Of a DNA stretch of 53,625 bases, positions 8,596 to 17,880 are shown piece after piece. Numbering within the stretch: the first letter of the stretch is position 1; every line of letters starts with the position of its first letter. Both the position numbers and the translations under genes were made by a program. The notes beneath the pieces were generated by a model. It did not search any database. It was not told where the DNA came from and saw only the letters and a list, made by a program, of their open reading frames with translations. Origin of the DNA: Nocardioides sp. BGMRC 2183 (lineage in GTDB: Bacteria; Actinomycetota; Actinomycetes; Propionibacteriales; Nocardioidaceae); NCBI GenBank assembly GCA_008123405.1, contig VSSA01000027.1, forward strand, positions 1 through 53,625, read 5' to 3'.

Positions 8596-8601
8596 ACCCT
8601 A
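8596..8601 (-). promoter_or_regulatory. -10 box (TAGGGT), leaderless promoter of the ATP-grasp operon
   Basis: TAGGGT ends 6 nt before the ATG at 8589 on the minus strand, with no ribosome-binding site between, which implies a leaderless mRNA. Confidence 0.55.
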
Positions 8602-8657
8602 CTCAGATCCGGTAACAGCCGTATTGCCTCAGGCGGGCGTGCCGCCGACGGAGGGAG

Positions 8658-8663
8658 TAGGTT
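8658..8663 (+). promoter_or_regulatory. -10 box (TAGGTT), leaderless promoter
   Basis: TAGGTT is followed by 6 nt and the ATG at 8670. Confidence 0.55.
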
Positions 8664-8669
8664 CAGCGC

Positions 8670-8876
8670 ATGGCCTTCTGGTTCTGTATCAAGCACCACC
8701 GCGTCGAGGGGGACGAAGGCTGCCGCGCCAAGGATCGCCTCGGCCCCTACGACACCGAGGCCGAGGCATCCCGGGCGCTGGAGATCGCGGCCGAACGCAC
8801 CGCGGAGTGGGAGAACGACCCGAAGTGGAACGACGACGTCGACCAGGCGGACGAGGGTCCTGACAGGGGAGTCTGA
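8670..8876 (+). CDS. small conserved actinobacterial protein, SPOR-like
   Basis: A 68-residue soluble, acidic protein: MAFWFCIKHHRVEG, GCRAKDRLGPYDTEAEASRA, then an amphipathic helix and an Asp/Glu-rich tail. The pattern of aromatic start, K-DRLGPY-T and an Ala-rich helix is typical of short actinobacterial proteins annotated as SPOR-domain-containing; the function is unknown. The gene diverges from the ATP-grasp operon with 80 nt between starts, and both directions have a -10 box 6 nt from the start codon. It is followed 2 nt later by a small membrane-protein gene and is probably cotranscribed with it. Confidence 0.75.
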   Translation: MAFWFCIKHHRVEGDEGCRAKDRLGPYDTEAEASRALEIAAERTAEWENDPKWNDDVDQADEGPDRGV

Positions 8877-8878
8877 TC

Positions 8879-9184
8879 GTGTGGCGACGCCGTCGTCGGA
8901 TTCGGCCCGTGGCGCTCGACCCGGCCACGGGTGAGGTCGTCTCGCCGCTGCCCTTCGCGGGCCTGGTGCTGATGGCGTCCTCGTTCTTCCTCAACGCCGC
9001 CAGCGGTGTGATCGCACCCTGGTGGGTCGTCGTAGGGCTGTTGCTGATCTGGGTCGCTCTGCTGCTCTCCTGCCTGCGGGCGTGGACCGAGGACCCGCCA
9101 CGCACCGTGTGGATCGGGATCGCCTCGATCGTGGTGTGGGCGGTGGTCGTGATCGGCGGTGGGATCGCTTTCGGCTGGAGCTGA
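8879..9184 (+). CDS. small membrane protein, 3 predicted TM helices
   Basis: A 101-residue protein with an Arg-rich start (MWRRRRRIRP), so positive-inside orientation, followed by three hydrophobic stretches at about 26-42, 46-64 and 78-98. The start is GTG 8879, 2 nt after the upstream stop, which suggests coupled translation. I do not recognise a family. The tight link to the upstream small protein suggests a two-gene unit, possibly continuing into the FUSC-like gene 68 nt later. Confidence 0.65.
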   Translation: MWRRRRRIRPVALDPATGEVVSPLPFAGLVLMASSFFLNAASGVIAPWWVVVGLLLIWVALLLSCLRAWTEDPPRTVWIGIASIVVWAVVVIGGGIAFGWS

Positions 9185-9252
9185 GCGTCCCAGTCAGCCC
9201 GGTGGCCCTCCTGCGCCGTTGCATCGGACCGGGCTGGGTACCACCAAGGGCG

Positions 9253-10323
9253 ATGACGTCGCGACCGAGGACGATGCTCGACTGGCTCGCCGCACATCCG
9301 GTGCTGCCCCTCGCCGTGCGCGCGGCGCTCGCTGCGGTGGTCGCCTGGCTGGTGGTGGTCCCGTTCGGGGGGATCGCGGACGACTACCCCTACTACGCGC
9401 CGTTCGGTGCGGTGGTCGCGGTCTCGGCCACCGTGGCCGGATCGCTGCGGACAGCCCTGCAGACCGTCGTCGCCCTCGTCCTGGGCGCGCTGCTGGGGTT
9501 GGCCTGCGGAGCGCTCCTCCAGCTTCCCTCGGTGCCGGTGGTCGTCGGGGTCGGGCTGATCGTCCTGCTCGGCACGCTGCTGGGCGCTGTGCCCTGGTTC
9601 GGCCTGATGGGGAGCTGGGTGCCGATCTCCGCGCTCTTCATCCTGATCCTCGGCGGGGACAGCCCCTGGCACTTCGGCTCCGGGTATCTGGTCCTGACCA
9701 CGGTCGGCGCCCTCACCGGTGGTCTGGTGACGCTGGCCCTCCCGCCGCTACGCCTGGCGGAGGCGGCACACGCCCAGGATCGCCTGCGGGTGGCGCTGGT
9801 GGCACAGCTGGAGAGCCTGGCCGAGGGTCTGCGGAGCGATCCGCTGCCGAGCAGCGACGACTGGGGCACGCGCAGGGAGGACATGGAGTCGGGCGCAGAC
9901 CGAGTGCGATCGCTGCTGGGCGGTGCGACCGAGGGACCCCGGATCAACTGGCGGGTTCGACGCTGGCAGCACCGCGCCGACCTGCTCAGTGCGCAGGGAC
10001 GCGCGCTGGCAGCGTTGGCTGTCCAGATCGGCGACCTGGCCGACCTGGTGGCGACCCTCGAGCATTCGGGTCGGGAGGTGGCGGCTCTCGGCTCGCCGCT
10101 GCGCGGGCACACCGCCGACGCGCTGCGCGGGACCGCGCGGGCGCTGGACTCGGTCGACGGCGGTACGGCGACCTCGGCCGCGCTCGCCGACGGGTTGCGG
10201 GCCGTCGATGGGTTCGCCGCCGCGGTTCGCGACCAGCGCGAACGCACCGATGACGACCTGTTCGCCGCCGGTGCGCTGGTCACCGCGCTGCGACGCGCGC
10301 TGTTCTCAGTGCAGCAGGCGTGA
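9253..10323 (+). CDS. FUSC / aromatic acid exporter-like membrane protein
   Basis: A 356-residue protein from ATG 9253. Residues 15-165 form about six transmembrane helices with the FUSC-type layout: PLAVRAALAAVVAWLVV, YYAPFGAVVAVSATVAGS, LRTALQTVVALVLGALLG, VVGVGLIVLLGTLLGAVP and a further pair. The remaining half is a soluble helical domain with several Leu/Ala heptads, as in bacterial relatives of the aromatic acid exporter AaeB. The substrate cannot be told. The start is uncertain: AGGG lies close to ATG 9253, and ATG 9274 (MLDWLAAHP) is nearly as good. Confidence 0.7.
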   Translation: MTSRPRTMLDWLAAHPVLPLAVRAALAAVVAWLVVVPFGGIADDYPYYAPFGAVVAVSATVAGSLRTALQTVVALVLGALLGLACGALLQLPSVPVVVGVGLIVLLGTLLGAVPWFGLMGSWVPISALFILILGGDSPWHFGSGYLVLTTVGALTGGLVTLALPPLRLAEAAHAQDRLRVALVAQLESLAEGLRSDPLPSSDDWGTRREDMESGADRVRSLLGGATEGPRINWRVRRWQHRADLLSAQGRALAALAVQIGDLADLVATLEHSGREVAALGSPLRGHTADALRGTARALDSVDGGTATSAALADGLRAVDGFAAAVRDQRERTDDDLFAAGALVTALRRALFSVQQA

Positions 10324-10365
10324 GCCGCTCAGGCTCGGTGGACCCAGGCTCAATGTGGATCCCCC

Positions 10366-10962
10366 TCAGGTTGCCGCGCGGGCCGAGTCTGCCCCGTGCT
10401 GCACCGCCTCCAGCAGGCCGGCGATGAAGGCGGGCAGGTCGTCGGGGTTGCGACTGGTGATCAGGTTGCCGTCGGTCACCACCCGCTCGTCGACCCACTC
10501 GGCGCCGGCGTTGCGGAGGTCGGTGGCGAGACTCGGCCAGGAGGTCAGGCGCCGGCCGCGGACCGCGTCGGCCTCGACCAGCGTCCACGGCGCATGGCAG
10601 ATGGCCGCCACCGGCCGAGCACTGGCCATGAAGTCCCGCACGAAACGGACCGCGTCGTCATCGAGCCGCAGCGCATCGGGGTTGGCGACGCCGCCGGGCA
10701 GCACGAGCGCGTCGTAGTCATCGACGTCGGCCCCGCCCACGACGGCATCGACCTGCCTGGTCTCGGCACGGTCGAGATGGTCGAACGTCTGGACCTCGCC
10801 GGAGTCGGTGCTCAGCAACACCGGGTCGTGCCCGGCGTCGACCACCGCGTCCCACGGCTCGGTCAGCTCGACCCGCTCGATTCCCTCGGTCGCGACCAGG
10901 AAGGCGATCCGCTTGCGGGCGCCGCCCTCGGACTCGGTTCGGGGCTCGGTGAGGTTGCTCAT
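10366..10962 (-). CDS. PfpI/DJ-1 family glutamine amidotransferase-like protein
   Basis: A 198-residue protein starting at ATG 10962, with GGAGGAGACCTG just upstream as a strong ribosome-binding site. The DJ-1/PfpI fold is clear: KRIAFLVATEGIERVEL, YDALVLPGGVANPDALR, and the nucleophile elbow VAAICHAPWTLVEA with Cys122-His123. PfpI-like proteins include glyoxalase-type deglycases and proteases; many are stress proteins. Which activity applies here cannot be read. It faces the FUSC-like gene and lies 118 nt downstream of the hemerythrin-like gene on the same strand. Confidence 0.88.
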   Translation of the reverse strand: MSNLTEPRTESEGGARKRIAFLVATEGIERVELTEPWDAVVDAGHDPVLLSTDSGEVQTFDHLDRAETRQVDAVVGGADVDDYDALVLPGGVANPDALRLDDDAVRFVRDFMASARPVAAICHAPWTLVEADAVRGRRLTSWPSLATDLRNAGAEWVDERVVTDGNLITSRNPDDLPAFIAGLLEAVQHGADSARAAT

Positions 10963-11080
10963 CAGGTCTCCTCCGCTCGGGTTCGTCGGGTCGTGGCTCC
11001 GTACCCGATCGATTGCGGGCCATTCGACGGGCCGATGACGGGTCGATCCCACCCGTGGGACGGTGGTCGTCCAAGGATGT

Positions 11081-11638
11081 TCAGATCTCGGCGTCGCGTT
11101 CCAGCGCCTGGCGCAACTCCTCTTTGGACCGTGTCCCGACCGGTTCGTCGACGTTGGCTGCCTGCTGCTCGAGCTGTTGCTTGGTGATGTCGTCGGGCTG
11201 CTCGCCGAGGTGCTCGGCGCGACTGGCGAGGAAGGTGGCGCCGAGTCGAACCCGTTGGTCGGCGTCCATCCGCTCGCGGATGCCGGGCAGCACCGTCTCC
11301 TCCTCTTCCTCGAGGTGGTGCTGCACGGCGTCGATCAACTCGGCCAGCACCGTGTCGAACTCCTCGCCGCCTGGATCTGCGTCCTGCAGCCGCCGGGCGA
11401 TCTCGTCGGCGGCCAGGTGCTCCTGCTGGCTGTGCTCGACGTCGTCCGCGCCGCCGGCCTCCCGAGCGGCGGGATAGACCTCGGCCTCCTCCGCGCGCTC
11501 GTGTGCGGTGAGCAGCGTGGTGAGCAGCGGGACCAGGGTGGGGCGGCTGTCCGGCTCCTTGCGCAGGCGCTCGAAGAGCCGCTCCATCTCCCGGTGATCC
11601 TGCAGGATCAGGTCGACGACGTCGTGGTGGGTGCTCAT
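11081..11638 (-). CDS. hemerythrin HHE-domain protein
   Basis: A 185-residue soluble protein from ATG 11638 (MSTHHDVVDLILQDHREMERLF). The HHE cation-binding motifs are the initial HD and DHREM, then AHERAEEAEVYPAAR, EHLAADEIARR and VQHHLEEEEETVLP, which together supply the His/Glu ligands of a di-iron site in a four-helix bundle. The C-terminal 50 residues are polar and Glu/Gln-rich. Actinobacterial HHE proteins are linked to redox or nitric-oxide sensing, but this is inferred from the family. A longer upstream frame exists but starts in the promoter of the divergent lipoprotein gene. Confidence 0.88.
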   Translation of the reverse strand: MSTHHDVVDLILQDHREMERLFERLRKEPDSRPTLVPLLTTLLTAHERAEEAEVYPAAREAGGADDVEHSQQEHLAADEIARRLQDADPGGEEFDTVLAELIDAVQHHLEEEEETVLPGIRERMDADQRVRLGATFLASRAEHLGEQPDDITKQQLEQQAANVDEPVGTRSKEELRQALERDAEI

Positions 11639-11724
11639 AGGCACGCGGTACCCCAGGGTGTTCGGCCCATACGACCCCGGAAGCCGTTCGGCTGTCTCCC
11701 GCCAGAGCGGGTACGGCGTTGGCC

Positions 11725-12210
11725 ATGAGACCGAGGTTCGGTCCGGGCACGATGCCCGCGGCCGCACTGCGTGGTGTGCGCGTCGTGCTGGCGGCGCTGA
11801 GCCTCGTGGTGCTCCTGGCCGGGTGCACGGTCGCGACGCCGTCGGCCGGCGACTGGCGCGCGACGGCGGCACGGTCGTTGGAGGACTCCGCTTCTGCGGT
11901 CAGCACCGCTCGTCTGGCGCTGCGCGAGCAGGAGGCAGAGCGCACGTGGTCGACCTATGCGGTGACCTTGGCCGCCGATGCCGAGAAGCAGACCGGCACG
12001 GCGACGGACGGTGTCGCCACGCTGCAACGTCCTGAGGGAGTGGGCGTGGCAGAGGCGGCGGCGGTCATGGACCTGCTCGGCCGCGCCGAGGACGTCGTAC
12101 GTCGTGCCCGGCAACGACTCGTCGCTGGGGGACCGCCGCCTGATGCTCTGCTGGAGCGTCTGGACACCGTGGCGCAGCAGTTGACCCGCGCGGCAGGACG
12201 GCTCGGATGA
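11725..12210 (+). CDS. small lipoprotein of the Nramp-variant operon
   Basis: A 161-residue protein from ATG 11725, with TTG two codons earlier as an alternative. The signal peptide runs to a lipobox VVLLAGC with Cys34 as the lipidation site. The mature part is helical and charged (LEDSASAVSTARLALREQEAE; LLGRAEDVVRRARQRL) with no known domain. The stop overlaps the start of the Nramp-like gene in ATGA, so the lipoprotein is likely produced together with the transporter and may be an extracytoplasmic accessory of it. Confidence 0.75.
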   Translation: MRPRFGPGTMPAAALRGVRVVLAALSLVVLLAGCTVATPSAGDWRATAARSLEDSASAVSTARLALREQEAERTWSTYAVTLAADAEKQTGTATDGVATLQRPEGVGVAEAAAVMDLLGRAEDVVRRARQRLVAGGPPPDALLERLDTVAQQLTRAAGRLG

Positions 12211-13439
12211 AGCGCTATCTGGCGGTCTTCCTCGGCATCCTCACCGCGATCGGCGGCTTCGTCGACATCGGCGACCTGGTCACCAACGCCCAGGTGGGCG
12301 CTCGCTTCGGGATGTCGCTGGCGTGGGTGGTCCCGGTCGGTGTGCTCGGGATCTGCGTCTTCGCCGAGATGGCAGGACGGGTCGCGGCGGTCAGCCACCG
12401 GCCGGTCTTCGACCTGGTCCGCGAACGACTCGGGCCGCGGGTCGGCTTCCTCAACCTGGCCGGTTCGCTGGCGGTCACGTTCCTCACCTTCGTCGCAGAG
12501 ATCGGCGGTGTGGCGCTCGCACTGCAGTTGGTCACCTCCGTGCACCACGTGGCGTGGGTGCCGTGCGTGGCGCTCCTGGTCGGACTGGTGCTCTGGCGGG
12601 CGAAGTTCTCGGCGATGGAGAACATTCTCGGGCTGCTCGGTCTGGCGCTGGTCGTCTTCGGGATCGCGCTCTGGCAGCTGGGTCCGGACTGGTCCGGCCT
12701 GGCCCGTGAGGCGTTCACCGCGGCCAAGCCGGCCGGCGAGCAGTGGACCACCTACGCCTACTTCGCGGTCGCGCTGTTCGGCGCCGCGATGACGCCGTAC
12801 GAGGTCTTCTTCTTCTCCAGCGGTGGTGTCGAGGAGCGTTGGACGGCGAAGGACATCGGCGTGATGCGCGCCAACGTGCTGATCGGCTTCCCCCTCGGCG
12901 GGATGTTGTCGTTGGCCATCGCTGGTTGTGCCGCCGTGGTGTTCGGGCCGCTCGGCATCAGTGTCGAGACCCTCGGCCAGGTCGGACTCCCCGTCGCCGT
13001 CGCGCTCGGCAAGGTCGGACTCGCCGTGGTGGTGGTCGGCTTCGTCGCGGCCACCTTCGGCGCTGCCTGCGAGACCGGGCTCTCGGTGGGCTATGCGTTG
13101 GCCCAGTACTTCGGGTTCCAGTGGGGGAAGTACGTGCGCGCCCGGGAGGCAGCTGCCTTCCACGTGGTGCTCGTCGCCGCGGTGCTGTTGGCCGCGGGGA
13201 TCCTGATGACCGCGGTCGACCCCATCCTGGTCACCGAGTTCTCCGTGGTCTTCTCCGCGGTGGCGCTGCCATTGACGTACTTCCCGATCCTGGTGGTCGC
13301 CAACGACCCGCAGTACCTGGGACGACACGTCAACGGACACGTGGCGAACGTGCTCGGCGTCGGCTACCTGGTCCTGGTCGGCGTCGCGTCGCTGGCCGCG
13401 ATCCCGCTGATGATCGTGACGAGGATGGGACAGGCATGA
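12207..13439 (+). CDS. Nramp-superfamily transporter with altered metal-binding motifs
   Basis: A 410-residue membrane protein with about 11 helices and the Nramp architecture. The first helix has GFVDIGDLVTNAQVGA where canonical Nramp proteins have D-P-G-N: Asp20 is kept, Pro is Ile21 and Asn is Asp23. The sixth helix has GAAMTPYEVFFFSSG where the canonical motif is M-P-H-N: the metal-binding Met becomes Thr196 and His becomes Tyr198, followed by Glu199. Loss of the Met thioether ligand, which favours transition metals over Mg and Ca, suggests a different substrate, perhaps Mg or Al as in Nramp-related subgroups. ATGA overlaps on both sides place it in a three-gene operon. Confidence 0.85.
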   Translation: MKRYLAVFLGILTAIGGFVDIGDLVTNAQVGARFGMSLAWVVPVGVLGICVFAEMAGRVAAVSHRPVFDLVRERLGPRVGFLNLAGSLAVTFLTFVAEIGGVALALQLVTSVHHVAWVPCVALLVGLVLWRAKFSAMENILGLLGLALVVFGIALWQLGPDWSGLAREAFTAAKPAGEQWTTYAYFAVALFGAAMTPYEVFFFSSGGVEERWTAKDIGVMRANVLIGFPLGGMLSLAIAGCAAVVFGPLGISVETLGQVGLPVAVALGKVGLAVVVVGFVAATFGAACETGLSVGYALAQYFGFQWGKYVRAREAAAFHVVLVAAVLLAAGILMTAVDPILVTEFSVVFSAVALPLTYFPILVVANDPQYLGRHVNGHVANVLGVGYLVLVGVASLAAIPLMIVTRMGQA

Positions 13440-14212
13440 GGGGCGAGCACGTGGACGGCAGACGACCCGGCCCGATCCAGGGATGGCCCGAGGCGGACTA
13501 CGACGCTGCGCTGCATCTGCTGGACCGCCAGGTCGTCACGGCCGACGGCCGGTTGGTGGGGAAGGTGGACGACATGGAGCTGACCGTGCAGGACGGGGTG
13601 CTGGTGCCGACCGGGCTGCTCGTGGGCCTGGGGGCCTTGCTGCCGCGCTTCGGCACCCGGCTCGGGCCGTGGCTGCACGATCGCTACCGGCAGATCAGCC
13701 TCAGCCATGCCGACCGTCGTGCCCCCTCGGTGATCGACCTCGACCTGGTCGAGGACATCGGCAGTGCGGTCCACCTCACCCAGGACCGCGACGCCCTGCT
13801 GCGTCCACGGGTCGAGCACGTCATCGCGCCGGTGCGTCACCGGCTGGGGGAGCTGTTGAGCATGCGCGTCGTACCCGATCCGTCGCGGCGTACCGAGGCC
13901 TGGCCGCGCCGGCCACGGGTGCTGGATGTTCGGCTTGCAGCCCGGCCGGACCGACCCGGTCGGCACGCCGTCGACGCCCTGGTGGTCGGTGGCGGCCACC
14001 CCGGCGGCTTGCTCGGCTACGACCGCGGGCAGGTCAACCGGCCGTGGCCGGTCGCCGCCTTGGTGGGTCGGCTGCACCGCAGGTCCGTGCTGGTCTTCTG
14101 TGGACGCGGGGTCGAGGTCGACTGGGAGGTCGGGGAGGTCCGGGTGGGCGAGGCCGCCGAGGTCGCTCCACTGGTGGAGAGGGGGACCGGCCCGGGTCAG
14201 GACGCAAGGTAG
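13436..14212 (+). CDS. PRC-barrel-like protein
   Basis: A 258-residue soluble protein from ATG 13436, overlapping the transporter stop in ATGA. Residues 15-45 ([25 protein letters not shown]) match the start of PRC-barrel domains, which bind RNA, photosystem or other partners. A second similar beta unit may occur at about 175-200 ([20 protein letters not shown]). It is probably a cytoplasmic accessory of the Nramp-like transporter. Function is otherwise unknown. Confidence 0.65.
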   Translation: MRGEHVDGRRPGPIQGWPEADYDAALHLLDRQVVTADGRLVGKVDDMELTVQDGVLVPTGLLVGLGALLPRFGTRLGPWLHDRYRQISLSHADRRAPSVIDLDLVEDIGSAVHLTQDRDALLRPRVEHVIAPVRHRLGELLSMRVVPDPSRRTEAWPRRPRVLDVRLAARPDRPGRHAVDALVVGGGHPGGLLGYDRGQVNRPWPVAALVGRLHRRSVLVFCGRGVEVDWEVGEVRVGEAAEVAPLVERGTGPGQDAR

Positions 14213-14226
14213 ACGGCCGGGTGCGG

Positions 14227-14232
14227 GATACT
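14227..14232 (+). promoter_or_regulatory. -10-like box (GATACT), possible leaderless promoter
   Basis: GATACT is one mismatch from TATACT and is followed by 6 nt and the ATG at 14239. Confidence 0.4.
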
Positions 14233-14238
14233 CGGGCC

Positions 14239-14817
14239 ATGGCGATCCACATCACCGGCGACGATGCCGCCGACCAGCTGCTGACCGACTCCCCGTTCGC
14301 CCTGCTGGTGGGGATGATGCTGGACCAGCAGTATCCGATGGAGCACGCCTTCGCCGGCCCGCAGAAGGTCAACGGGCGGCTGGGAAGCTTCGACCCGACG
14401 ACCATCGCGGCGGCCGACCCCGAGGAGTTCGCCGCGCTCTGCTCCACCACCCCGGCCATCCACCGGTTCCCCGGGTCGATGGCAGCGCGGCTCCAGGAAC
14501 TCGCCCGCATCGTCGTCGACGAGTACGACGGCCACGCCGAGCGGATCTGGACCGAGGCCGCCGACGGCAAGGACCTGGCGAAACGGCTCAAGGCGCTGCC
14601 CGGGTTCGGTCCGCAGAAGGTCAAGATCTTCGTCGCGCTGCTGGCCAAGCAGCTCGGCGTGGTGCCGGCCGGGTGGGAGAAGGTCGCCGGCGACTATGCG
14701 CAGGAGGGCTTCCGTTCGGTGGCCGATGTGGTCGACCCGGCCTCGCTGCAGAAGGTGCGCGACTACAAGAAGGAGAAGAAGGCGGCGGCCAAGGCTGCGT
14801 CGCAACCCCGTGGGTGA
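14239..14817 (+). CDS. HhH-GPD family DNA-repair-like protein
   Basis: A 192-residue protein resembling the actinobacterial uncharacterised HhH-GPD family (TIGR03252 type). It has the helix-hairpin-helix segment [21 protein letters not shown] at about 116-136 and an N-terminal helical region [20 protein letters not shown] typical of the base-excision glycosylase fold. The Asp that ends the GPD motif of active glycosylases is not in an obvious position, and no iron-sulfur Cys cluster is present. The tail is Lys/Ala-rich ([13 protein letters not shown]). It lies 26 nt after the PRC-barrel gene but has its own -10-like GATACT. Confidence 0.78.
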   Translation: MAIHITGDDAADQLLTDSPFALLVGMMLDQQYPMEHAFAGPQKVNGRLGSFDPTTIAAADPEEFAALCSTTPAIHRFPGSMAARLQELARIVVDEYDGHAERIWTEAADGKDLAKRLKALPGFGPQKVKIFVALLAKQLGVVPAGWEKVAGDYAQEGFRSVADVVDPASLQKVRDYKKEKKAAAKAASQPRG

Positions 14818-14930
14818 TGCGGGAGCCTCACCGGGGCCGTGGCACAATGAACGTCAGCGCTCTTGACGCCTGCGGGTCTCGTTGCGCCCTGACCGCTTGT
14901 ACGCTTCGCTGCCACTATCGAGAGGTGTTC

Positions 14931-16418
<1,488 letters not shown>

Positions 16419-16428
16419 TCGCGGGAGC

Positions 16429-17289
16429 TCAGCCGGCGGCGACCAGCGCCACCGCGACGCCACAGAACGCCACACCGAGCAGCTGCGGGCGGTAGAGGTG
16501 CTCGCGCAGGACGACTGTCGCCAGCAGGACGGTGACGGCCGGGTAGAGCGAGGTCAGCACTGCGGCGACGGTGAGTAGCCCGGTCTGGCTGGCCAGTAGG
16601 AAGAAGAGCACGGCCGAACTGCCCACGAGGCCGGCGATGATGCCCCACGTCGCGCTCGCCGATGACAGCCGCCACGGAGCCCCGAATCCGAGCGCGAGGG
16701 CGATCACCGTCGCCATCGAGACGGATTGGGTCACCGCGAGCGGCCAGTAGCCGGCACCCTCGGGAACCTGCCCGAGCGCCACGAACAGCAGGCCGAAGCC
16801 GAGCCCGGCCAGCAGGCCGTCCAGCACACCGCGGGCGGCGCTTCCGGGCGCTGCCGGTCCGGCGGCGGACAGCGGGTCCGCGGCCCCGGGCTCACGCGCC
16901 ACCAGCCAGATGCCCGGCAGCGCGGCTGCGATGCCGACCCACACCAGCACGGCCGGCCGCTCGCCGGTCAGGACGCCGATCGCGACCGGGAGCAGGGCTG
17001 CCCCCACTGCCGAGACCGGGGCCACCACACCCATCCGGCCGGTGGCGAAACCGCGGTAGAGGAACCCGGTGCCGGCCCCGCTGCCCAGACCCGCGACCAC
17101 GCCCCAGAGCAGGTGCTCGGTGCGCGGGGTGCCAGGGAACGCCACGGCGAGAAGGACGGCGCCGAGCAGCCCGCCGATACCCGAGGCCAGTGCGACCGGC
17201 CAGGCCGACGTACGTCGGGCAGCGATGCCGCCGACGAAGTCGGAGACGCCGTAGCCGAGCGCTGCGGCCAAGGAGAACAGGACGCCCAT
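16429..17289 (-). CDS. EamA/DMT-family transporter
   Basis: A 286-residue membrane protein with ten predicted helices in two EamA repeats. The first begins MGVLFSLAAALGYGVSDFVG, the second begins GVLDGLLAGLGFGLLFVALG. The last repeat has the family segment LTSLYPAVTVLLATVVLREH near the C-terminus. DMT transporters export or import small metabolites; the substrate is unknown. ATG 17289 has GGAAGG 8 nt upstream. The gene converges on sigA with 10 nt between stops and is separated from the upstream zinc-ribbon gene by a strong hairpin. Confidence 0.88.
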   Translation of the reverse strand: MGVLFSLAAALGYGVSDFVGGIAARRTSAWPVALASGIGGLLGAVLLAVAFPGTPRTEHLLWGVVAGLGSGAGTGFLYRGFATGRMGVVAPVSAVGAALLPVAIGVLTGERPAVLVWVGIAAALPGIWLVAREPGAADPLSAAGPAAPGSAARGVLDGLLAGLGFGLLFVALGQVPEGAGYWPLAVTQSVSMATVIALALGFGAPWRLSSASATWGIIAGLVGSSAVLFFLLASQTGLLTVAAVLTSLYPAVTVLLATVVLREHLYRPQLLGVAFCGVAVALVAAG

Positions 17290-17322
17290 CGAGGGACCTT
17301 CCGCCGAAGTCTTCGAGAACGG

Positions 17323-17357
17323 CGAAGGGCCCCGGGACAGTGTCCCGGGACCCTTCG
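17323..17357 (-). terminator. intergenic hairpin, likely terminator of the zinc-ribbon gene
   Basis: The 17-nt arms at 17323-17339 and 17341-17357 are complementary apart from one mismatch and include GTCCCGGGAC, folding into a long GC-rich stem. No U-tract follows, which is common for actinobacterial hairpin terminators. It sits between two minus-strand genes. Confidence 0.7.
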
Positions 17358-17377
17358 AAGCTGGTCGTTGGGTGGCG

Positions 17378-17608
17378 TCAGCGCTCGTCGTCCGCGGCGG
17401 TCGCCGGCGTCCCGGTGAGTTTGTGGGTCTCGTCCTGGACGTTGACGGCGATGTCCTTGAGGGCCGTGCCGTGCTCGCGCGCGTGGTGAGCACAGAAGAG
17501 AAGCTCACCGCCGGAGGCGAGTTCGACACGGAGGTAGGCCTGAGCACCGCACCGGTCGCACCGGTCCTCGGCGGTCAGCGGAGCGCTGGGGGCAACTGCA
17601 GTTGTCAC
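17378..17608 (-). CDS. small zinc-ribbon-like protein (DUF7455 type)
   Basis: A 76-residue protein. GTG 17608 is chosen because GAGAGAGG lies 5 nt upstream and the product (MTTAVAPSAPLTAEDRC) then matches the usual family start; a GTG at 17635 would add nine residues. CDRCGAQAYLRVELASGGE is followed by LLFCAHHAREH, giving a Cys-x2-Cys and Cys-x2-His pair, presumably one zinc site. It is a conserved actinobacterial protein of unknown function, often located near sigA and parE as here. Confidence 0.8.
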   Translation of the reverse strand: MTTAVAPSAPLTAEDRCDRCGAQAYLRVELASGGELLFCAHHAREHGTALKDIAVNVQDETHKLTGTPATAADDER

Positions 17609-17848
17609 GACGGCCTCTCTCTCTTCGTTCACCACCTGATCGGGGTGGTGCCGGGATCAACGTAGCGACTTGCTCAAAGATTCCCGTGCCCGTGTGGTCT
17701 AACCCACGACCATCCAATCACGCAGAACCCCTCGGACCACGGGATTTCCACGGCCCGAAACAACCTTGTGACCAACGGCTGCGGCGGTGCGCGGCGCGTG
17801 GGCCGGGCCAGGCCCGTGTGCCTGCGTCGGCCCCGGGCGTGTCGTGGG

Positions 17849-17854
17849 TAGATT
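17849..17854 (+). promoter_or_regulatory. -10 box of parE (TAGATT)
   Basis: TAGATT predicts a transcript start near 17861, leaving a leader of about 20 nt that contains GGGAG at 17869-17873. This limits where parE translation can begin. The rest of the 17609-17848 intergenic region shows no other clear element. Confidence 0.5.
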
Positions 17855-17880
17855 GGGGGCCGTTCGAAGGGAGTTCCACC

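Noticed and set aside
7117-8934. 605-codon plus-strand open frame
   Set aside because: It is the mirror of the ATP-grasp gene, with His/Arg/Gly-rich low-complexity composition and no domain.
11047-11060. Terminator TCCCACCCGTGGGA after the hemerythrin gene
   Set aside because: The stem is only 6 bp with a 2-nt loop and no U-tract; too weak to call.
14863-14905. sigA promoter with TTGACG as -35
   Set aside because: No TANNNT lies at 16-19 nt spacing; the nearest candidate, TACGCT at 14900, is 31 nt away.
14848-14930. ATG 14848 as the sigA start
   Set aside because: The extra 28 residues (Cys-rich, [14 protein letters not shown]) are unlike the family, and GAGAGG sits 5 nt before GTG 14931.
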